Shown here in pieces: positions 28,974 to 37,855 of a DNA stretch of 64,000 nucleotides. The stretch lies in contig NZ_JAKLTN010000002.1 in NCBI RefSeq assembly GCF_022012295.1, forward strand, positions 744,001 to 808,000, given 5' to 3'. Positions within the stretch are counted from its first letter, which is position 1. The number at the start of each line of letters is the position of its first letter. The notes under the pieces were generated by a model. It was not told where the DNA came from and did no database searches. It worked only from the letters and a program-made list of their open reading frames with translations. The stretch is from Dechloromonas hankyongensis. Its GTDB lineage: Bacteria > Pseudomonadota > Gammaproteobacteria > Burkholderiales > Rhodocyclaceae. Made by a program: the position numbers and the translations under genes.

Positions 28974-29833
28974 GCAGGCACCTCCATTTTCTGGAGCCAA
29001 GCGATGGTCTCCATTTCGACTACTCGCCGCCACTCCACACTTGCAAAAGTATGGTTGGCTTCTGCCACATGACACTGCGTTACGTTGGGACGCATCAAAG
29101 CCGACGACATGGTAACGGAAGCCTTGGCGTATTCACTAAACTCCTTGGCGGTGTAGTCGTCGCCGCTCAAAATAAGCAGGATGGGACTCCCCTCTGACGC
29201 AAGCACCAATCCCATCTGCTCCTGAAAACTGGGGATTCGCCCTTGAGCAGATTTATCACTTTTCTTGCGCAGCGACAGCAGGCTATCCATTAAGCCTTTC
29301 AGTGCACCAACGATAACCAATTGTCCGGACAAGAGCTTTTTCCAGAACGCCAGCTCCAGTAGGCGCTTTCTGTAATAGTGCTTGATCTGGGTTCTCGCCA
29401 GCGTCACCTCGGAGCGCACCCACGGGTTTAATAGGCAAAACCCTGCCAGACGATCATCGCCATGCTGATATCGGTACATCAGGCTGGCCGAGGCGGCATC
29501 ACAAAGCCCCCATAGAACGATCTTTCGAATGTGCGGATACCGGGCGATGAAGGCGTCGATTGCCATCTCGATATCCTCCCCGACTTGTTCAAAATTTCGG
29601 AGTTCGCCTGTGCTGTCGCCCATTCCTCGAAAGTCGAAGCGCATAGCAGGATAGCCCGCAGCGGCCAAACTACGGGCCAGTAGCAAAAACTGCCGATGGC
29701 TACCCACGCGGTATTGAGGGCCACCAACAACGATCAAGACACCGATTTTTTGTGATACCTCAGGCGCACAGACCATGGCAAGCAAGGATTCGCCGCCACA
29801 GCGAAATACGAAAGCATCGTCCACGACTTTCAT
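28970..29833 (-). CDS. Alpha/beta hydrolase 1, exosortase A system-associated (TIGR03100-like)
   Basis: 287 aa from ATG 29833, overlapping the upstream stop (ATGA). Alpha/beta hydrolase fold: IGVLIVVGGPQYRVGSHRQF at the first strands, RFDFRGMGDSTG, and LWGLCDAASAS, where the usual nucleophile serine of G-x-S-x-G reads Cys in GLCDA. The final His is in EANHTF. Family and position match XrtA hydrolase 1. Reaction unknown; it may release acyl groups from a carrier. Confidence 0.9.
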   Translation of the reverse strand: MKVVDDAFVFRCGGESLLAMVCAPEVSQKIGVLIVVGGPQYRVGSHRQFLLLARSLAAAGYPAMRFDFRGMGDSTGELRNFEQVGEDIEMAIDAFIARYPHIRKIVLWGLCDAASASLMYRYQHGDDRLAGFCLLNPWVRSEVTLARTQIKHYYRKRLLELAFWKKLLSGQLVIVGALKGLMDSLLSLRKKSDKSAQGRIPSFQEQMGLVLASEGSPILLILSGDDYTAKEFSEYAKASVTMSSALMRPNVTQCHVAEANHTFASVEWRRVVEMETIAWLQKMEVPA

Positions 29834-30633
29834 GCGGCAAGTCCGATCGATGCCTGCGTTGCGTCGATCAAGGTTGGAGCATCCTCTATCTCTGCGGTTT
29901 GCCAGAATGCCGGACCGGGTACAACCAGCGCGTCGACGGCGGCTCCGGCCGCTTTCCACTGCTCGATAAAGGGTAGCGACGCTGGCGCCAGCGAAGCCTC
30001 CTCACGCGACGAAACCTCCAGCCAGATTACCTTCCCTACCGGACCTTTCGGCATCAACTCAGCCTTCCGCAACCCGTCAACAAGCTGCGGAGATACTGTA
30101 TAACCGGCGATTTCCACGTTTTGCCCGGACTCCAGACTCCGCTTCATGGTCTCTGTGATTTCCTTACCACCGCCAGTAGCAATCTCGCCAGCCAGTTTCA
30201 AACGCATGAACTGCTGCCAATGTTGCTTGCCGCCAACCACCGGCTGCCAGAAAACAAAATTAGCCTTTTCCTGCAATCGCTCGGAAAAACTCGCGGCCAG
30301 CAGACAACCGGAGCGCAGGCCCCATAGATAAAGCGGTGCGTCTGTTTGCTGTCTCAGCCAGCGATAGCCCAGCATCCCATCGTTCAGCCACGCTTCCCAC
30401 GTCGCGTCGGCAAAATCACCATCGCTGTCGCCACAACCGCTCAAGTCGATTTGCAGGACGGCATACCCCGCTTTCGACAGCGATCTTGCCTGAAGCGCCG
30501 CCATCCGCCGCGACTTGTTCATCTCCTCAGCGAAGGGGTGAAAATAGAGAACAGCGCCAAGCGGCCTGGATTCTGGTGCATGAAAAATACAGAACCGCTG
30601 CCCGCTTTCGCCTTGCAGGAAGAAAGGATACAA
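29830..30633 (-). CDS. Alpha/beta hydrolase 2, exosortase A system-associated (TIGR03101-like)
   Basis: 267 aa. Starts MYPFFLQGESGQRFCIFHAP; oxyanion strand AVLYFHPFAEEMNKSRRM and DLSGCGDSDGDF are typical of XrtA hydrolase 2. The nucleophile elbow reads LWGLRSGCLLA, without the usual Ser in the third place, so catalysis may be lost or changed. It lies 11 bp after the acyl carrier protein gene and is translationally coupled to hydrolase 1. Confidence 0.9.
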   Translation of the reverse strand: MYPFFLQGESGQRFCIFHAPESRPLGAVLYFHPFAEEMNKSRRMAALQARSLSKAGYAVLQIDLSGCGDSDGDFADATWEAWLNDGMLGYRWLRQQTDAPLYLWGLRSGCLLAASFSERLQEKANFVFWQPVVGGKQHWQQFMRLKLAGEIATGGGKEITETMKRSLESGQNVEIAGYTVSPQLVDGLRKAELMPKGPVGKVIWLEVSSREEASLAPASLPFIEQWKAAGAAVDALVVPGPAFWQTAEIEDAPTLIDATQASIGLAA

Positions 30634-30644
30634 GTGTCTGTCTT

Positions 30645-30902
30645 TCAGCCAGCCACCTTTCTCTCGACGAAATCGATCAGCGATCCGACACTAGCGAACG
30701 TGCTTCCCTCAATATCATCATCGTCGACGGAAAAACCGAATCTTTCTTCAAATCCCGTGATCAGTGCCACTACCGCCATCGAATCCAACTCCGGAATTGC
30801 GCCCAGCAGTGGGGTATCTCTGGTAAATGCGGCAGAACGACCGTTCAAACTGAGTATTTCGTCCAGTAGGGACAACACTTCTTTCTGGATATTCAAAACC
30901 AT
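30645..30902 (-). CDS. Acyl carrier protein, XrtA-associated
   Basis: 85 aa. Phosphopantetheine attachment at Ser41 in PELDSMAVV; helix II and III sequence (GFEERFGFSVDDDDIEG) is ACP-like. It should carry an acyl or aminoacyl group loaded by the divergently encoded ligase at 30993. A strong ribosome site (GAAGGAG) lies just before ATG 30902. First gene of the - strand operon running to 23862. Confidence 0.92.
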   Translation of the reverse strand: MVLNIQKEVLSLLDEILSLNGRSAAFTRDTPLLGAIPELDSMAVVALITGFEERFGFSVDDDDIEGSTFASVGSLIDFVERKVAG

Positions 30903-30932
30903 GCTCCTTCAGCGGCAGATTCGGGTTGCCGA

Positions 30933-30961
30933 ATTATAGGCGGAGAATGCCCCCATGACTG
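30933..30961 (-). promoter_or_regulatory. Predicted sigma-70 promoter for the ACP operon
   Basis: On the - strand a perfect TATAAT -10 (30933-30938) lies 17 bp from CAGTCA (30956-30961), a poor -35. Transcription would start near 30926, giving a short leader of about 24 nt before the ACP start. The weak -35 suggests an activator or low activity. Confidence 0.4.
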
Positions 30962-30992
30962 TGAGATACTCCACGTCGTCATAAGCCATTCC

Positions 30993-32621
30993 ATGACAAG
31001 CTTGTTACCCATGAGAGACTCCACACTTTTACACGAACTCATTTCGCGCTCGGCAGAACGCAGCGAATCTTCAGTTGCCGTAACGTACGGAAAATACTCC
31101 CTAAGTTATGGCGAACTACAGAAAGCTGTCGAAGGATTCGCCAGCGGCTTGATCAGCTTGGGACTAGCGCGGGGTGAGCGTGTCGCCATCTACCTTGAGA
31201 AACGTTTCGAGACGGTCATCGCAAGTTTTGGGGCACCTGCTGCGGGAGGAGTCTTCGTCCCGCTAAACCCGCTGCTCAAGCCCGAGCAGGTCGGGTATAT
31301 CCTACGCGATTGCACTGTCAGAGTGCTGGTCACCTCGCCGGAACGGCTGGCATTACTCAACGATACGCTGCCGGATTGCCATGATCTGCGCCATATCGTA
31401 GTCCTGGACTCAATAGACGAGACAGTGCCGCTTCCCGGACTGACATTATCGCGCTGGCCCGACCTCCTTCGAGCTCCACCAGTTTCTGGGCATCGTGTGA
31501 TCGATACCGACATGCTCGGCATCCTCTACACTTCGGGCAGCACAGGGAAACCCAAAGGCGTGGTGCTCTCTCACCGGAACATGGTCGCAGGTGCAAAGAG
31601 CGTTTCTAGTTATCTGAAAAACCACTCAACCGACACACTACTGGCCGCCCTCCCACTTTCATTCGATGCGGGCTTCAGCCAATTGACCACCGCATTCCAC
31701 GTTGGCGCCCGCGTTGTTCTGCTCAACTACCTGCTGCCGCGTGACGTGCTCAAGACAATCGAGCGAGAGAAAGTTACTGGCCTGACGGCAGTACCACCGC
31801 TCTACATCCAGTTAACTCAATTGGAATGGCCGGAATCAATTACCAATCATCTTCGGTATTTTGCCAATACTGGCGGCAGAATGCCGCGCGAGACGCTCAA
31901 CGCATTGCGTCACTATTTGCCCAAAACACAACCCTTTCTGATGTATGGATTAACTGAAGCATTCCGGTCAACATTTCTTCCTCCAGAGGAAGTTGACCGT
32001 CGTCCAGACTCGATCGGCAAGGCAATTCCGAATGCCGAGATCCTGGTTTTGCGAGAAGACGGGACTCCTTGCGGACCAAACGAACCGGGAGAACTTGTCC
32101 ACCGGGGTGCGCTGGTTGGAATGGGCTACTGGAACGATCAGGAAAAAACTGCAGAGCGTTATAAGCCGTTACCGATACACGCCCCTGGGCGAGAAGCAGG
32201 ATTGGTTTTGCCGGAAATTGCCGTATTTTCTGGTGACACAGTGCGGATGGACGAAGAAGGCTATATGTACTTTATCGGCCGCCGAGATGAAATGATTAAG
32301 ACCTCAGGTTATCGCGTCAGCCCAACCGAAGTCGAGGAGATCCTCTATGCAACTAAACTGGTCGGCGAATGTGTAGCCTTCGGCGTTGATGACGACCGTC
32401 TTGGCCAAGCCATTCAAGTGATTGCCACCCCTCCAGCAGATGCCTCTCTTGATGTCGCGACATTACTTGTGGAGTGCCGCGCAAAAATGCCTGCGTATAT
32501 GGTGCCAGCGGGAATTGAGGTGCATGAAGGCCCATTGCCACGCAACCCCAATGGCAAAATTGATAGAAAGACCCTGGCAACTGCCTGGATCGAACAAAAA
32601 AACCAGAACACTAGCAGCTAG
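30993..32621 (+). CDS. Acyl-CoA ligase (AMP-forming), exosortase A system-associated (TIGR03098-like)
   Basis: 542 aa. Adenylation motifs: YTSGSTGKPKGVV (phosphate loop), YGLTEAFRS, the FSGDTVRMDEEGYMYFIGR core, and the final PNGKIDRK lysine. It activates a carboxylic acid as AMP ester and loads it on CoA or, more likely here, on the ACP at 30645 (inference). Divergent from the ACP operon, and followed after 13 bp by the PLP decarboxylase. A second ATG at 31011 is possible; neither has a clear ribosome site. Confidence 0.93.
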   Translation: MTSLLPMRDSTLLHELISRSAERSESSVAVTYGKYSLSYGELQKAVEGFASGLISLGLARGERVAIYLEKRFETVIASFGAPAAGGVFVPLNPLLKPEQVGYILRDCTVRVLVTSPERLALLNDTLPDCHDLRHIVVLDSIDETVPLPGLTLSRWPDLLRAPPVSGHRVIDTDMLGILYTSGSTGKPKGVVLSHRNMVAGAKSVSSYLKNHSTDTLLAALPLSFDAGFSQLTTAFHVGARVVLLNYLLPRDVLKTIEREKVTGLTAVPPLYIQLTQLEWPESITNHLRYFANTGGRMPRETLNALRHYLPKTQPFLMYGLTEAFRSTFLPPEEVDRRPDSIGKAIPNAEILVLREDGTPCGPNEPGELVHRGALVGMGYWNDQEKTAERYKPLPIHAPGREAGLVLPEIAVFSGDTVRMDEEGYMYFIGRRDEMIKTSGYRVSPTEVEEILYATKLVGECVAFGVDDDRLGQAIQVIATPPADASLDVATLLVECRAKMPAYMVPAGIEVHEGPLPRNPNGKIDRKTLATAWIEQKNQNTSS

Positions 32622-32634
32622 CCCAGGACCATCG

Positions 32635-33879
32635 ATGACGATCCACAATAATGCAACGCCCATCCATGCTGCCATGGCGCAGTTTTCCAATGACGGAGAT
32701 CAACTGCTAATCGGTGGCATGCCGATTTCGCAGCTCACCGAACGAGTCGGACAAACTCCCTACTATGCCTATGATCGCAAACTGATTCGGTCGCGGGTTG
32801 GCGATCTACGTGCTGTACTACCAAAAAATGTGAAGCTGCACTACGCCATGAAGGCCAACCCAATGCCCGCGCTTGTTGCTTTCATGGCTGGGCTAGTCGA
32901 TGGTATCGATGTTGCATCTGCTGGTGAACTCAAGGTTGCCCTTGACGCAGGCACATCGCCACAGGAAATTAGCTTTGCCGGCCCAGGGAAACGGCACTCT
33001 GAACTTCGCCAAGCAGTGGCATCGGGTATCTTGATTAATATTGAATCATTTCGAGAAGTCGACGCCCTCGCCGAAATTTCGCGAGAATTGGCCTTGCCGG
33101 CCCGCGTTGCAGTCCGAGTCAACCCCGATTTTGAGCTAAAGGGTTCCGGCATGAAAATGGGGGGCGGCCCGAAACAATTTGGTGTTGACGCTGAAGCCGT
33201 TCCCGAATTGCTTGAACGCATCGCCAAACAACAATTGATGTTCGAGGGCTTCCATCTATTCGCCGGTTCCCAGAATCTGAAAGCCGAAGCTATATGTGAA
33301 GCGCAGGATAAGTCCTATCAACTGGCACTTAAACTATCGTCTTCCATACGAATGCCGGTACGATTTCTAAATCTAGGCGGTGGATTCGGAATCCCCTATT
33401 TCCCCGGAGAACAACGATTGGACCTGGCACCAATCGGCAAGAACCTGAGTCGATTGGTCGAACGGGCCAAAGACGATTTCCCGGAGGCATCACTGGTCAT
33501 TGAACTTGGACGCTATCTTGTTGGAGAGGCCGGCGTTTACGTTACCCGAGTAGTGGATCGCAAGATTTCGCGCGGCCAAATCTTCCTGATCGTAGATGGC
33601 GGGCTACACCACCACCTCTCCGCATCAGGAAACTTCGGACAGGTGATCCGTAAAAACTACCCTGTCGCAATTGGCACTCAAATGAATGCCAACACCACGG
33701 AAATGACAAGCGTCGTTGGTCCTCTATGTACCCCTCTGGACATCCTAGCCGACCGCATGCATCTGGCACAAGCCACTCAAGGGGATCTTGTTGTCATTTT
33801 CCAGTCGGGTGCTTATGGTGCTAGCGCGAGCCCACAGCGTTTTCTTGGCCATCCTGACGTCGTTGAAGTACTAGTTTAG
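32635..33879 (+). CDS. PLP-dependent decarboxylase, exosortase A system-associated (TIGR03099-like)
   Basis: 414 aa from ATG 32635 (the open frame upstream lies inside the ligase). Fold-type III alanine racemase-like decarboxylase: PLP Lys73 in HYAMKANPMPAL, NLGGGFGIPYF glycine loop, and the active-site region ending VVFQSGAYGASASP. Related to diaminopimelate and ornithine decarboxylases. It could produce an amine for ACP-bound transfer. Downstream is the 447-bp regulatory gap. Confidence 0.93.
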   Translation: MTIHNNATPIHAAMAQFSNDGDQLLIGGMPISQLTERVGQTPYYAYDRKLIRSRVGDLRAVLPKNVKLHYAMKANPMPALVAFMAGLVDGIDVASAGELKVALDAGTSPQEISFAGPGKRHSELRQAVASGILINIESFREVDALAEISRELALPARVAVRVNPDFELKGSGMKMGGGPKQFGVDAEAVPELLERIAKQQLMFEGFHLFAGSQNLKAEAICEAQDKSYQLALKLSSSIRMPVRFLNLGGGFGIPYFPGEQRLDLAPIGKNLSRLVERAKDDFPEASLVIELGRYLVGEAGVYVTRVVDRKISRGQIFLIVDGGLHHHLSASGNFGQVIRKNYPVAIGTQMNANTTEMTSVVGPLCTPLDILADRMHLAQATQGDLVVIFQSGAYGASASPQRFLGHPDVVEVLV

Positions 33880-33948
33880 CCAAGATAATCGCGATCGCGA
33901 ATTAATGCTGGACTTTATCAAGCCAACGACGTTCGGTCTCAGCAACAC

Positions 33949-33974
33949 ACTTCCTATGCTCACTTCCTATGCTC
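33949..33974. repeat. Perfect 13-bp tandem duplication
   Basis: ACTTCCTATGCTC occurs at 33949-33961 and again directly at 33962-33974. The core CCTATGCT also occurs inverted (AGCATAGG) at 34004-34011. It may be a regulator site upstream of the EPS regulatory operon, or a replication slippage product. Confidence 0.6.
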
Positions 33975-34104
33975 GCAATAAACAAGTGCCAAACTTCGAT
34001 AGCAGCATAGGTGGAAACAATGGTTTTGTATGAAGACAGTGAACCGCACAATTCTTGGCAAGAGGCTGACCGCCCACCGAACACATGACGTCATCCTAAA
34101 TAGT

Positions 34105-34134
34105 TTGCAGTAAAAAGCGAATTATTTCTATAAT
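34105..34134 (+). promoter_or_regulatory. Sigma-70 promoter for sugar transferase-prsKRT operon
   Basis: TTGCAG (34105-34110), 18-bp spacer, perfect TATAAT (34129-34134). Start near 34141 would give a leader of about 185 nt before ATG 34327. Confidence 0.6.
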
Positions 34135-34143
34135 TTACAGTGT

Positions 34144-34170
34144 TTTTCACCATTAGAAGATGTTTTCACC
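34144..34170. repeat. Direct TTTTCACC boxes, possible regulator site
   Basis: TTTTCACC occurs at 34144-34151 and 34163-34170, starting 19 bp apart (about two helical turns). They lie just downstream of the sigma-70 start and about 100-130 bp upstream of the possible -24 element at 34272, a distance typical for sigma-54 enhancer sites. Confidence 0.35.
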
Positions 34171-34271
34171 GATCTCAAAAATACTTTTTCGAGATTGGTA
34201 GCCAACGTGAAATAGTGCCTGTTTAATCTATGCCAAAATCACTAGAGTAGCAAAGCAGACAGGTGATTCGA

Positions 34272-34287
34272 TGGGCATTGCCTAGCA
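34272..34287 (+). promoter_or_regulatory. Possible weak -24/-12 (sigma-54) promoter
   Basis: GG (34273-34274), 10 bases, GC (34285-34286) in the context TGGGCA...TAGCA. Spacing is right but both elements deviate from TGGCAC/TTGCA. If used, the start would be near 34298, 29 nt before the sugar transferase. Weak on its own. Confidence 0.25.
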
Positions 34288-34326
34288 ATAAGGGCTATTC
34301 AAAAAGCGGGATGGAGTTCGATCATC

Positions 34327-35709
34327 ATGATCAGGATGTTTAACCATTGGGTCTCATGGCGAAGCGTGGCAGGGGCGCTGTTTGATTTTTCTTTTTTGAT
34401 TGTCAGCTTGTTCATCACCCTGATGTGGATCAACAGCGGGCTTCCCGTGAACCTTGCTCAGGTTCTCATTTTTTCCGCACTGTTTGCCGTAGTGATGCTT
34501 GCAATCAATATCCTGCTCGGTTTCTACCAGCGTACAACAACACGCTCTTTTGTCGATAAGAGAGCCCGAGCAATGCTGTCTTTATACTTGGCCATTCCTG
34601 TCGCTTATGGCCTTTATGCCTTATTACCAATCACCTCGGTAAACCGCGACCTTATGCAGCTTTCTGCGATGTCAGCTGTCTTCGGCATGCTGGTCACCAG
34701 GGTAAGCGCAGCTTATTCGCCCACCGCCAATATTCTTCGGCGACGTATCTTGGTTTTCGGAACCGGCCTACAAGCAATAGCTGTAAAACATGCCTTGGAA
34801 CACTCTGATCCGTCAGCCGAGATCATTGGTTTTTATCCCGGCGCAAATGAAGATCAGCCTCAAGTTACGCCGCACATGATCCTGAGTCGTGCTCAGCCCT
34901 TGACCGATACTGCCCGCAATCTGAAAGTCGATGAGATTGTGGTAGCGCTCAGCGAACGCCGCGGAGGCTCAATGCCGTTGCGGGAATTACTCGATTGCAA
35001 GTTGCAAGGCATACGGGTTCTTGATCTCGCCAGCCATTTCGAGCAGACGCTAGGACAAATTCGTCTTGATTCCCTCTATGCCGGCTGGCTCATTTTTGGG
35101 GACGGATTTCGGCAGGGCTTTATTCGCACCCTGGTAAAGCGGCTGTTTGACATCGTTTGCGCCAGCATCCTCATCGCCCTCGCTCTACCTGTAATGGCAA
35201 TAGCTAGCGTATTGATCGTTGTCGAAGATGGCTTTCCACTCCTTTACCGCCAGGAGCGCGTTGGCTTGGGTGGTCGCTTGTTCAACGTGATTAAATTTCG
35301 CAGCATGCGCCGTGATGCGGAGAAGGATGGCAAACCTATATGGGCCCAGGCAAAAGACAGTCGTGTCACCCGTATTGGCCAAATCATCAGAAAACTCCGG
35401 ATCGACGAATTGCCACAACTGTTCAGTGTTCTTAAAGGTGACATGAGTTTGGTTGGCCCCCGCCCTGAGCGCCCATTCTTCGTCGATCAACTGACAAAGG
35501 AGATTCCTTTCTATGCTGTCCGCCATAGTGTCAAACCGGGTGTAACAGGTTGGGCGCAAGTACGTTATCACTATGGATCTACCGTTGAAGACTCAGCCGA
35601 AAAGCTGCAGTACGACCTTTACTACGTCAAAAACCATACGCTATTCCTCGACATCGTCATTCTTTTCGAAACCGTTGGCGTAGTGCTTACAGGTAAAGGT
35701 GCTCAATAA
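34327..35709 (+). CDS. Initiating polyprenyl-phosphate sugar transferase, XrtA system (TIGR03013-like)
   Basis: 460 aa. The N-terminus has four membrane helices, the middle a CoA-binding-like Rossmann region (VFGTGLQAIAVKHALE), and the C-terminus (from about 265) the bacterial sugar transferase catalytic domain: KRLFDIVCAS, LYRQERVG, VIKFRSMRRDAE, RIDELPQL, SLVGPRPERP, KPGVTGWAQV. It should move a sugar-1-phosphate to undecaprenyl phosphate, the first EPS step. It leads the operon with prsK and prsR (31 bp to prsK). Confidence 0.95.
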   Translation: MIRMFNHWVSWRSVAGALFDFSFLIVSLFITLMWINSGLPVNLAQVLIFSALFAVVMLAINILLGFYQRTTTRSFVDKRARAMLSLYLAIPVAYGLYALLPITSVNRDLMQLSAMSAVFGMLVTRVSAAYSPTANILRRRILVFGTGLQAIAVKHALEHSDPSAEIIGFYPGANEDQPQVTPHMILSRAQPLTDTARNLKVDEIVVALSERRGGSMPLRELLDCKLQGIRVLDLASHFEQTLGQIRLDSLYAGWLIFGDGFRQGFIRTLVKRLFDIVCASILIALALPVMAIASVLIVVEDGFPLLYRQERVGLGGRLFNVIKFRSMRRDAEKDGKPIWAQAKDSRVTRIGQIIRKLRIDELPQLFSVLKGDMSLVGPRPERPFFVDQLTKEIPFYAVRHSVKPGVTGWAQVRYHYGSTVEDSAEKLQYDLYYVKNHTLFLDIVILFETVGVVLTGKGAQ

Positions 35710-35740
35710 GACTTGAGCCCCTTAAAAACAGATCCAGCTC

Positions 35741-37855
35741 ATGGACGCCACCGACACTTCACTGATCACCTGGAGCTTTGGTCTTGCCGCCCTTGGCTAC
35801 GTGACCCTTACAGGCCATTTTTTCTCTTTTGGTAAAGACTGGCGGTCTAGCACCCGAGCTCGGCGCATTGTTATCGCAGCAATGCTTTCCGCGCTCTGGG
35901 CTGTCTTTACCTTGTTTGCGATGCGGAGTGGCAAATATTTGCCGACAATTACCTCATCACTGCTGGACGTATGTCGCTACGGAGTTTGGTATTCCTTCTT
36001 ATTGGCGATACTGTCGCCGCAAATTGGCGAAAATCAAACCAAACCCGTAGTAGCGCCTTGGCTTCCTCATTTGTGCCGGCTACTGATTGGCACGGGCCTA
36101 GTGCTACAAATCGCCCTCCTCGGTGACTGGCTCAAATCTGACGATTGGCAACGCGCCCTGGTTTTTCAAGGTCTGGCCGAAGCAGTCGCCGGACTCATAC
36201 TTGTCGAACAGTTATTTCGTACTGTCGCCGAGGATTCACGTTGGAATATAAAGCCTCTTTGCCTGGCCTTGTTGTTCCAGTTCGGCTTTGACGTCTACCT
36301 ATTTTCTGATGGAATGATGTTCAATCATCTCGATGGTGACGCCATCACCGTCCGTGGTTTTGTTCATGCCACCACGATCCCCTTGCTAATGTTATCCACC
36401 GAACGCAGCAAAGACTGGACATCGAAAATCCGCATTTCTCAAAAAGCGGCTTTTCACTCCATCACCCTGCTTGCCTCAGGGGTTTATCTATTATTTATGG
36501 CCGGCGTTGGCTACTACGTTCGCTACTTCGGTGGTGAATGGGGCCGAGCATTGCAGCTGGCCCTTGTTTTTGCGGCGACGCTTGGGTTGTGCATTCTGCT
36601 CGTATCAGGCTCGATGCGCGCGAAGATAAAGGTTCTAGTTGGAAAACATTTCTTCCACTATCGATACGACTATCGGGAAGAATGGCTTCGTTTCACGCAA
36701 ACCCTGACCACTCAAGACTCTCCACAATCAATGGGAGAGCAGGTCATCCGAGGTTTGGCGAACATGGTTGAAAGTCCTGCTGGTGCGCTATGGCTCCGTG
36801 AGGCGGGTAGAGAAACCTATAGTCAGACGGCACGTTGGAATCTTCCTGAGAGCCCTGGGCTTGAGCACTCAGACTCCCAACTATGCAAATTTCTGCTCGA
36901 TAGCGGCTGGGTTATAAACCTTGAAGAATACCGTTGCTATCCGGGCCGCTACAGTGGTCTGGACATTCCGGACTGGCTGTCTGGCCTTCCAAATGCTTGG
37001 CTGATTGTTCCTCTGATGGTCAGCCACGAAATGCAGGGGTTCGTCATCCTGGCAAGCTCCAGAACGCCTATCAATGTTAACTGGGAAGTAAATGATCTCC
37101 TGCGCACTGCAGGCTGTCAGGCCGCCAGCTTCCTTGCCAAGATGCAGGCCACTGAAGCGTTGCTTGAGGTTCGCAAGTTTGATGCGTTCAACAAAATGTC
37201 AGCATTCGTTGTGCACGATCTAAAGAATATCGTAACCCAGCTCGCATTAATGCTGAAGAATGCCGAACGTCATCGTGACAATCCAGAATTTCAGCAGGAC
37301 ATGTTGATGACTGTGGACCATGCCGTTGAACGGATGCGCCAATTGATGCTTCAATTGCGCGAAGGCGCCAAGCCACCTGGCGGCATGTGCGGAGTTAATC
37401 TTGCCGACATCGTTCAGCGCATACAAAAGGACAAGATGAATCAGGGACGTCCGATCCAGGTTAACCTTAAAGAAGGTCTCATTGCCCGTGGCCATGATGA
37501 GCGCCTGGAAAGAGTACTTGGACACCTAGTCCAAAATGCCTTGGATGCATCAGCTCAGGATAGCCCTGTATGGGTTGATATTGAACGCAGGAACGACAAG
37601 GCTGCGATAGAAGTTGGGGATACGGGGCACGGGATGTCGAAAGAATTTATCCGAGACCGACTTTTCAAACCCTTCCAGAGTACAAAAGAAGCCGGAATGG
37701 GCATTGGTGCCTACGAAAGTGCGCAATACATTCGCGAATTGGGAGGAGAAATGCTTGTAGACAGCGAACCGGGCAAAGGGACCCGCATCACAGTAATCCT
37801 TCCGCTATTTGTAATACGTACTGAATCCGATCTCATAGAAAGAGAAGTTGCGTGA
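35741..37855 (+). CDS. prsK: XrtA/PEP-CTERM system histidine kinase PrsK
   Basis: 704 aa. About eight N-terminal membrane helices (residues 1-300), a GAF-like sensor region (about 330-470), a dimerisation helix with the phospho-His in VVHDLKNIVTQ (near 487), and a HATPase domain with N box GHLVQNALDAS, G1 VGDTGHGMS and G2 AGMGIGAYES. It should sense an envelope or EPS signal and phosphorylate PrsR, whose GTG start overlaps its stop (GTGA). Confidence 0.95.
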   Translation: MDATDTSLITWSFGLAALGYVTLTGHFFSFGKDWRSSTRARRIVIAAMLSALWAVFTLFAMRSGKYLPTITSSLLDVCRYGVWYSFLLAILSPQIGENQTKPVVAPWLPHLCRLLIGTGLVLQIALLGDWLKSDDWQRALVFQGLAEAVAGLILVEQLFRTVAEDSRWNIKPLCLALLFQFGFDVYLFSDGMMFNHLDGDAITVRGFVHATTIPLLMLSTERSKDWTSKIRISQKAAFHSITLLASGVYLLFMAGVGYYVRYFGGEWGRALQLALVFAATLGLCILLVSGSMRAKIKVLVGKHFFHYRYDYREEWLRFTQTLTTQDSPQSMGEQVIRGLANMVESPAGALWLREAGRETYSQTARWNLPESPGLEHSDSQLCKFLLDSGWVINLEEYRCYPGRYSGLDIPDWLSGLPNAWLIVPLMVSHEMQGFVILASSRTPINVNWEVNDLLRTAGCQAASFLAKMQATEALLEVRKFDAFNKMSAFVVHDLKNIVTQLALMLKNAERHRDNPEFQQDMLMTVDHAVERMRQLMLQLREGAKPPGGMCGVNLADIVQRIQKDKMNQGRPIQVNLKEGLIARGHDERLERVLGHLVQNALDASAQDSPVWVDIERRNDKAAIEVGDTGHGMSKEFIRDRLFKPFQSTKEAGMGIGAYESAQYIRELGGEMLVDSEPGKGTRITVILPLFVIRTESDLIEREVA

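Larger units (their letters stand above)
33880..34326. other. 447-bp intergenic regulatory region before the sugar transferase operon
   Basis: No convincing gene. It holds, in order, a 12-bp palindrome at 33889-33900 (TCGCGATCGCGA), a perfect 13-bp tandem repeat (33949-33974) with an inverted match to its core at 34004-34011, a sigma-70 promoter (34105-34134), paired TTTTCACC boxes (34144-34151, 34163-34170), an imperfect stem-loop at 34173-34197, and a possible -24/-12 site near 34272. It is AT-rich between about 34090 and 34240. Confidence 0.6.

Noticed and set aside
33902..34084. 60-aa - strand open frame in the 447-bp gap
   Set aside because: Short, overlaps the tandem repeat, no ribosome site and no known similarity; could be a gene remnant but cannot be supported.
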